The position numbers were made by a program, and so were the translations under genes. From contig NZ_JACHNH010000001.1 in assembly GCF_014205335.1 (NCBI RefSeq), positions 5,574,501 through 5,638,500 of the forward strand: a stretch of 64,000 nt of DNA. The letters are read 5' to 3'. This stretch comes from Amorphoplanes digitatis. GTDB taxonomy: Bacteria > Actinomycetota > Actinomycetes > Mycobacteriales > Micromonosporaceae. Shown piece after piece: positions 60,030 to 64,000 of this stretch (position 1 is its first letter; each line of letters starts with the position of its first letter). Below the pieces are notes generated by a model. It worked only from the letters and a program-made list of their open reading frames with translations. It searched no databases and was not told the DNA's origin.

Positions 60030-60707
60030 TCAGTCGTCGGAGCCGTGGCCACCGCTGCCGTGGTCGTCGGCGCCGGAGTCGTCGCCGCCGCGGCCGCGGC
60101 CGTGGTCGTCCGAGGCGGAGTCGTCGTCGCCGCGGCCGTGGTCGTCGGCGGCGGTGTCGTCCGAGCCGCGGCCGTGGTCGTCGGCGGCGGTGTCGTCGGA
60201 ACCGCGGCCGTGGTCGTCGGCGGCGGTGTCGTCGGTGCCGTGGCCGCCGCGGCCGTGGTCGTCGGTGGAGGTGCGGGTCGCCTTTCCGTTCGAGGACTTG
60301 ACGCGGTGGCGCAGGACGGTGCCCGTCGCCTGGTCGACGTCGAGGTCGTGGCGGACGCCGTTGGTCACGACGTCGATGTCCCAGACGGCGCGGCCGTGCT
60401 CGGTCTCGGCCTCGATGCTGGTGACGCGGCCGCCGCCGGTGGCGCGCAGGGCGATCGCGCGGGCGGTGGCGATGTCGACCGCGGCCGGCGAGGTGGCCGC
60501 CGGTGTGGTGGCGGTGGCGGTGGGTGCCGGGTCCGTGGCCGCGTCGGTCGGGACCGGGTCGCCGTTCGGCAGCATCTCCACGGCGCCGCCGCGGTCGTCG
60601 GAGCCGGCGGGGTCGTCGGCGCCGGAGGCGGCGAGGGCGGTGCCGCCGAGGGCGAGCGCGGCGGCCACCCCGGCGGCGAGGGTGGAGACGGTGCGGAGCT
60701 TGATCAT
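60030..60707 (-). CDS. Exported PepSY-domain protein with Asp/His-rich repeat tail
   Basis: 225 aa. A signal peptide (IKLRTVSTLAAGVAAALALG) is followed by an Asp/Pro/Thr spacer, one PepSY domain (about 75-145; VDIATARAIALRATGGGRVT, RAVWDIDVVTNGVRHDLDV) and a C-terminal tail of about 75 residues made of repeats such as TAADDHGRGSDD. The Asp/His density suggests metal binding outside the cell. AAGG lies 8 nt before the ATG at 60707. It is downstream of the two-component genes on the same strand, with its own promoter box at 60788. Confidence 0.85.
   Translation of the reverse strand: MIKLRTVSTLAAGVAAALALGGTALAASGADDPAGSDDRGGAVEMLPNGDPVPTDAATDPAPTATATTPAATSPAAVDIATARAIALRATGGGRVTSIEAETEHGRAVWDIDVVTNGVRHDLDVDQATGTVLRHRVKSSNGKATRTSTDDHGRGGHGTDDTAADDHGRGSDDTAADDHGRGSDDTAADDHGRGDDDSASDDHGRGRGGDDSGADDHGSGGHGSDD
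60033..60266 (-). repeat. Tandem 36-bp repeats encoding DDHGRG units
   Basis: The 3' end of the PepSY gene is built of in-frame repeats of roughly 36 bp, each encoding D-D-H-G-R-G plus S-D-D-T-A-A or variants (three near-identical units, then degenerate ones). Unit number may vary between strains. Confidence 0.8.
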
Positions 60708-60787
60708 CGGTTGAACCTTCCGGTGTGCTGACTGGCTGATGTCCAGCACATTCGCGTACCGGGGCTTAGCGGCACGCTGTGCGACCT

Positions 60788-60803
60788 CTAAGGGCTGGTT
60801 AAG
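60788..60803 (-). promoter_or_regulatory. Response-regulator box before the PepSY gene
   Basis: On the minus strand CTTAACCAGCCCTTAG, 81 bp upstream of the PepSY start and overlapping the kinase stop codon. It matches 14 of 16 positions of the box at 62772-62787 and keeps the same orientation to its gene. Confidence 0.65.
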
Positions 60804-62056
60804 GGACCGGCCAGTTCCAGCACCACCCGGGCGCCGCCGTCGCGGCCGGACTCGACCCGCATCGTGCCGCCGGCGGTCTCGGCGGCCTGGCGGGCGATGT
60901 CCATGCCCAGGCCGGTCGAGCCCGAACCGGACACCCCGCGGCGCGTCGCGGACTCCGGGAAGCCGGGTCCCGCGTCCGAGACGGTCAGTACGGCGCCGGC
61001 CGGGCGCGCGACAAGCGACACCGCGAAGTCGGTGCCGTCCGGGGTGTGCGCGAAGACGTTGCCCAGGAGGGCGTCGAGCGCCGCCGCCAGGTCGTCGGCG
61101 GGTACGGCGACGGGGAGCGGCGCGGCGGGGAGCTCACGGCGTACCCCTCGATCGGTGTCCTCGGCCAGCACGGACCAGAAGGCGACCCGCTCGGTGACCA
61201 CCGCCGTGGCGTCGCAGCCGGTGCGGGGGCGCGCCGCGCCGCGGCGGCGGGCCTCGCGGATGACGGCCGTGACGGCCCGCTCGATCGCGTCGGCCGCGGC
61301 CGCGAGCCGGGCCGCGTCGCCGGGGTCGCGCAGCGTCTCCGCCTCCAGGCGCAGCGCGGTGAGCGGGGTGCGCAGCCGGTGGGAGAGGTCCGCGACCTGC
61401 TCGCGCTCGTGGCGCAGCAGGTCCTGGATGCGGGCGGCCATGTGGTTGAGCGCACCGGCCACCTCCCGGATCTCCGGCGGACCCCCGGGTGAGGCGCGCG
61501 CCGTCAGCTCGGCCCGGGCCAGGCGGTGCGAGACCGCGGACAGGTCCGCGATCGGCGCGACAAGGGTCCGGGCGAACCGGTCCGCGATCAGCAGTCCGAG
61601 CAGCACCAGCACGACGCCGAGCCCGGCGAGGACGAGCCACGCCTTGACGACGCCGCGGGTCAGCTCCGCGCGCGGCACCACCGTGCGCACCACCGCCGTG
61701 CCCTGCGCGGTGACCACCGGCACGACGATCTCCCGGCCGGCCGCGCCGTCGACCGTGAACGACTGCCCGGCCGCGCTCGCCAGCCGCACCGCCGCCGTCG
61801 GCGCCGCCGGGGCGCCGAGCACGCGCCCGTCCGGCAGGTAGACCGTCACCGGCGCCGACGCCCCGCTCAGCGACAGCTCCAGCTCGCTCGAGTCGCTCGT
61901 GCCCACCAGCGGCACGATGGCCCGGACCACGTTGTCGGCGCGGCCCACCGCGCGGTCCGCGGCGACCTGGCGCACGAGCACCGCCAGCGGCACCAGGAAG
62001 GCCAGCAGCACGAGGCCGGTGGTGGCGGCGACCAGCAGGGTGAGGCGGCGCCTCAT
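60788..62056 (-). CDS. OmpR-class sensor histidine kinase
   Basis: 422 aa. Two membrane helices (about 7-28 and 140-160) flank an extracytoplasmic sensor of about 110 residues (AIVPLVGTSDSSELELSLSG). HAMP (VAPIADLSAVSHRLARAELT) follows, then HisKA with EQVADLSHRLRTPLTALRLE (phospho-His in the middle) and HATPase_c with N-box LLGNVFAHTPDGT, G1 VSDAGPGFPE and G2 GSTGLGMDIARQAAETAGG. The start overlaps the response regulator stop (ATGA). The paired PepSY gene suggests a sensor for cell-envelope or metal stress. Confidence 0.93.
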   Translation of the reverse strand: MRRRLTLLVAATTGLVLLAFLVPLAVLVRQVAADRAVGRADNVVRAIVPLVGTSDSSELELSLSGASAPVTVYLPDGRVLGAPAAPTAAVRLASAAGQSFTVDGAAGREIVVPVVTAQGTAVVRTVVPRAELTRGVVKAWLVLAGLGVVLVLLGLLIADRFARTLVAPIADLSAVSHRLARAELTARASPGGPPEIREVAGALNHMAARIQDLLRHEREQVADLSHRLRTPLTALRLEAETLRDPGDAARLAAAADAIERAVTAVIREARRRGAARPRTGCDATAVVTERVAFWSVLAEDTDRGVRRELPAAPLPVAVPADDLAAALDALLGNVFAHTPDGTDFAVSLVARPAGAVLTVSDAGPGFPESATRRGVSGSGSTGLGMDIARQAAETAGGTMRVESGRDGGARVVLELAGPLTSP

Positions 62057-62736
62057 GCCGGCTCACTCAGCCGCACGCCCACCCCCCGCACGGTGTGCAG
62101 ATAGCGTGGCGTCTGCGCGGTCTCGCCGAGCTTGCGGCGCAGCCAGGACAGGTGCACGTCGACCGTCTTGTCCGCGCCGCCGTACGGCACCTGCCAAACC
62201 TCGGAGAGCAGCTCCCGCTTCGTGACCACCTGCCCCGCGCGGGTCGCGAGGTGGTGCAGCAGGTCGAACTCGCGCGGCGTGAGGTCCAGCTGCGCGCCGT
62301 CCAGCGAGGCCGTCCGGGCACCGGCGTCGACCCGCAGCCCGCCGACGGTGATCGCGGCCGGTTCCTGCCCGACCTCGCCGCCTCGGCGCAGCACCGCCCG
62401 GATCCGGGCGTCCAGCTGCGCGGCCGTGAACGGCTTGACCACGTAGTCGTCGGCGCCCGCGTCCAGCACCCGGACGATCTCCTCCTCGTCGTCCCGCGCG
62501 GTCGCCACGATCACCGGCACCGCGCTCACCGCCCGCAGCATCCGCAGCAGCTCGCGGCCGTCGAGGTCGGGCAGGCCGAGGTCGAGCACGACCAGATCGG
62601 GGCGCTCGGCCAGGGCGGTCTGCAACCCGGCCATCGCGGTGTGTGACGCCGCCACCGCGTGACCTCGCTCGCGCAGCGCCCGCAGCAGGTTGGTACGGAT
62701 CGCCGAGTCGTCCTCGATCAGCAGCAGGTGCGCCAT
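62053..62736 (-). CDS. OmpR/PhoB-family response regulator
   Basis: 227 aa. Receiver with HLLLIEDDSAIRTNLLRALR, phospho-acceptor Asp in LVVLDLGLPDLDG (about D51) and Lys in YVVKPFTAAQLDARI; C-terminal winged helix with LTPREFDLLHHLATRAGQVV, then KTVDVHLSWLRRKLG and TVRGVGVRL. It activates or represses at direct-repeat boxes; CTTAACC-N2-CCCTTAG elements near it are candidates. ATG 62736 is preferred to GTG 62739; the lack of a ribosome-binding site suggests a leaderless message. Confidence 0.94.
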   Translation of the reverse strand: MAHLLLIEDDSAIRTNLLRALRERGHAVAASHTAMAGLQTALAERPDLVVLDLGLPDLDGRELLRMLRAVSAVPVIVATARDDEEEIVRVLDAGADDYVVKPFTAAQLDARIRAVLRRGGEVGQEPAAITVGGLRVDAGARTASLDGAQLDLTPREFDLLHHLATRAGQVVTKRELLSEVWQVPYGGADKTVDVHLSWLRRKLGETAQTPRYLHTVRGVGVRLSEPA

Positions 62737-62771
62737 CACCGCACGGTAACCCGGATCCCCGTCACCAGCGG

Positions 62772-62787
62772 CTTAACCCTCCCTTAG
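62772..62787 (+). promoter_or_regulatory. Response-regulator box before 62835
   Basis: CTTAACCCTCCCTTAG lies between the divergent response regulator (start 62736) and the anchored protein (start 62835), and may control both. A TTTAGCAT follows about 20 bp later, in the same relation as the GCTAAGC after the PepSY box. Confidence 0.65.
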
Positions 62788-62834
62788 CGCGGTCACGGCC
62801 CGGCTTTAGCATCCGGGAGGGCATAGTCGACCGG

Positions 62835-63341
62835 ATGAAGCCACGAACGCTGCTGGGCACCGCCGGCTGGATCGGCGCGGCCGTGCTGGCCGTACTCATC
62901 GGGCTGGCCGCCGTGCGGGTGATCGGTGACGGCCTCAGCTCGGAGGCGGGGCGACCCCGCTCCCAGGCGGAGGTGGACCGCGACCTGGCCGCCCACGCGA
63001 CGACCATGCCGGCCTCCGCCCCGCCCAGCGTCGAGGCCACGCCGTCCGCGGCCGCGTCCACGTCCGCCTCCGCGTCGGCGGGCAGCGGGTCGGCGCCGTC
63101 CGCCGGGCTCCGCTCGTTCCGGACCGCGGGCGGCACGGTGGTCGCGCGGTGCGCGGCCGGGCGCGCCGAGATCGTCGCGATGTCCCCGCTGGGCGGATTC
63201 GCCGTGCACGAGCGCGACCAGGGTCCGCGCGTGCAGGCGGAGGGTGAGTTCCGGGGCACCGTCGACGACCACGACCGGGTCAAGGTCCGGGTCGGCTGCG
63301 CCGGCGACCGGCCGGTCCTGGACGAGCGGGACGACGACTGA
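62835..63341 (+). CDS. Hypothetical single-pass membrane protein
   Basis: 168 aa. A short cytoplasmic tail and one helix (TAGWIGAAVLAVLIGLAAVR) anchor the protein; an Ala/Ser/Pro-rich spacer (about 50-90) and a small beta-rich domain (FRTAGGTVVARCAAGRAEIV, VKVRVGCAGDRPVL) with two Cys lie outside. Similar small domains occur in actinomycetes beside PepSY and two-component genes, without known role. A CATAGT box 7 nt before the ATG suggests leaderless transcription, and the 16-bp regulator box is upstream. Confidence 0.75.
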   Translation: MKPRTLLGTAGWIGAAVLAVLIGLAAVRVIGDGLSSEAGRPRSQAEVDRDLAAHATTMPASAPPSVEATPSAAASTSASASAGSGSAPSAGLRSFRTAGGTVVARCAAGRAEIVAMSPLGGFAVHERDQGPRVQAEGEFRGTVDDHDRVKVRVGCAGDRPVLDERDDD

Positions 63342-63356
63342 GGCCGTCCGCCTCAG
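63338..63356 (+). terminator. Small hairpin at the stop codon
   Basis: CTGAGGC pairs with GCCTCAG across a 5-nt loop and includes the TGA stop of the anchored protein gene. It is short and has no T-tract, so it is only a possible terminator. Confidence 0.4.
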
Positions 63357-63423
63357 CCGGACCACAGCAGTGCCACAGCACGCGTTCCTATCTTGGCGGC
63401 TCCAGTAACAGCTTAGGAGTGCC

Positions 63424-64000
63424 ATGAAGAAGACACTGGCTCGCCTCCCGGTCACGCTCGGCGTGATCGTGGCGGTGGTGGCGCCGCTCGCCGGCACCGC
63501 CGTCGCGGTGGCCGTGCAGCCGACCACCGAGCGGTCCGGCAGTCTCGTGCAGGTCGGTCCGATCGCCGAACACGGTTTCCCGGCCTGGTACCGGGACAGC
63601 GACAACAACCGGTTGGAGTTGTGCGTCGACCCCGGCGATCAGCTCTGCCCGGGACCCGCCGACGAGATGCCCAATCCTGACGAGCCGGTGTCCTTCCCCG
63701 ACAACTTCCCCGGTGAGTCCTTCTACCAGCTCGCCGGCGCCGACTTCACGCTGACCGGCGGCTCCCGGGTGACCCTCGGGATGAACGTCGAGGCGGCGTT
63801 CGCCCGCGAGGACCCGATCCCCGGCGACCAGGTCGTCTTCGGCCGGGTCCGGATCCGCTTCGACGCGCCGCAGGGCCAGCGCTTCCGCATCACCCACCCG
63901 TACGGGATCGACGACATCGTCGCGGGTGACAAGGGCGTGAACATGACCGAGGACATCGGCGTCGCCCCGGGCGCGTTCGGTGGCGTCATGAGCAGCCGGA
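63424..64000 (+). CDS. Exported protein of unknown function (partial, continues past window)
   Basis: The first 192 codons are visible. A signal peptide (TLARLPVTLGVIVAVVAPLA, cleavage near GTAVAVA) is followed by a beta-rich stretch with EHGFPAWYRDSDNNRLELCV, LCPGPADEMPNPDEPVSF, and VTLGMNVEAAFAREDPIPGD; later VVFGRVRIRFDAPQGQRFRI. Proteins with this GFPAWYRDS-type opening are secreted in actinomycetes, but I know no function. AGGAG lies 6 nt before the ATG. The C-terminal part, which may hold an anchor, is outside the window. Confidence 0.8.
   Translation, partial: MKKTLARLPVTLGVIVAVVAPLAGTAVAVAVQPTTERSGSLVQVGPIAEHGFPAWYRDSDNNRLELCVDPGDQLCPGPADEMPNPDEPVSFPDNFPGESFYQLAGADFTLTGGSRVTLGMNVEAAFAREDPIPGDQVVFGRVRIRFDAPQGQRFRITHPYGIDDIVAGDKGVNMTEDIGVAPGAFGGVMSSR

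Noticed and set aside
60033..60266. Regular repeats considered as a CRISPR array
   Set aside because: Units are in-frame coding repeats without unique spacers, inside a clear exported protein gene, and there are no cas genes.
59788..60714. Plus-strand frame including a CCC stretch, considered as a small peptide precursor
   Set aside because: Most of it is antisense to the PepSY gene repeats, it has no ribosome-binding site, and no modification enzymes are nearby.

Overview
The window reads as chromosomal DNA of a high-GC, Gram-positive actinomycete. GC is very high, third codon positions are almost always G or C, GTG starts are frequent, many starts have a -10 box 6-9 nt upstream with no Shine-Dalgarno (leaderless mRNA), and operons are packed with 4-bp ATGA/GTGA overlaps. 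The gene set (NgcEFG, an AfsR-type SARP regulator, secreted GH11 and GH26 enzymes, sugar ABC operons without their own ATPase) fits a soil saprophyte. Micromonosporaceae (Actinoplanes-like) is my best guess, as an inference. I saw no rRNA, tRNA, CRISPR array, transposase or integrase.

Layout. (1) 1-8.6 kb: sulfur/amino-acid scavenging island. A sulfonate-type ABC transporter runs leftward; divergently a polar amino-acid-type ABC transporter, two flavin-dependent monooxygenases of the NtaA/DszA type and a GNAT form one tightly coupled operon. (2) 8.6-12.6 kb: two secreted proteins, a PfkB kinase, two VOC proteins and a small anchored protein whose 5' end has a mirrored relic. (3) 12.5-16 kb: a GntR/FCD repressor and a fused FAD/Fe-S hydroxyacid dehydrogenase diverge from one palindrome that contains both sets of start codons. 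(4) 16-24.9 kb: mannan utilisation. A sugar ABC importer, GH2 beta-mannosidase and a LacI-like sensor without a DNA-binding domain form one operon, divergent from a ROK regulator; a secreted GH26 mannanase follows, and an AT-rich box is shared by both promoters.

(5) 25-28.2 kb: a small unknown protein, a SHOCT protein, a DUF6325-like protein and a membrane-anchored Hsp70 ATPase with an extracytoplasmic DUF1349-like domain. (6) 28.2-33.4 kb: MMPL exporter with MarR regulator, an esterase, and two unusual proteins, one a Pro-linker two-domain protein and the other with a tail-spike-like repeat and a C-terminal LTTS/GHAM domain. (7) 33.5-44.4 kb: cell-wall amino-sugar recycling. NgcEFG importer with a secreted serine hydrolase, secreted NagZ and NamZ, a BadF-type kinase, an RpiR regulator and MurQ together make a complete route from muropeptide sugars to GlcNAc-6-P. 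(8) 44.4-48.7 kb: YcxB-like protein, GH11-CBM xylanase, membrane protein, NarL-type two-component pair.

(9) 48.7-52.5 kb: TetR regulator with a thioesterase-patatin fusion, and a divergent ArsB/SLC13-like transporter behind two TetR-type operators. (10) 52.5-56.7 kb: AfsR-like SARP-NB-ARC-TPR regulator, then an AT-richer leucine-rich-repeat gene lying between it and a broken duplicate of its own 3' end. (11) 56.7-64 kb: DUF4142, DUF1801 and DUF1877 proteins, a low-complexity hypothetical gene, and a PepSY/two-component module whose two target promoters share a 16-bp box. The last gene runs off the window.
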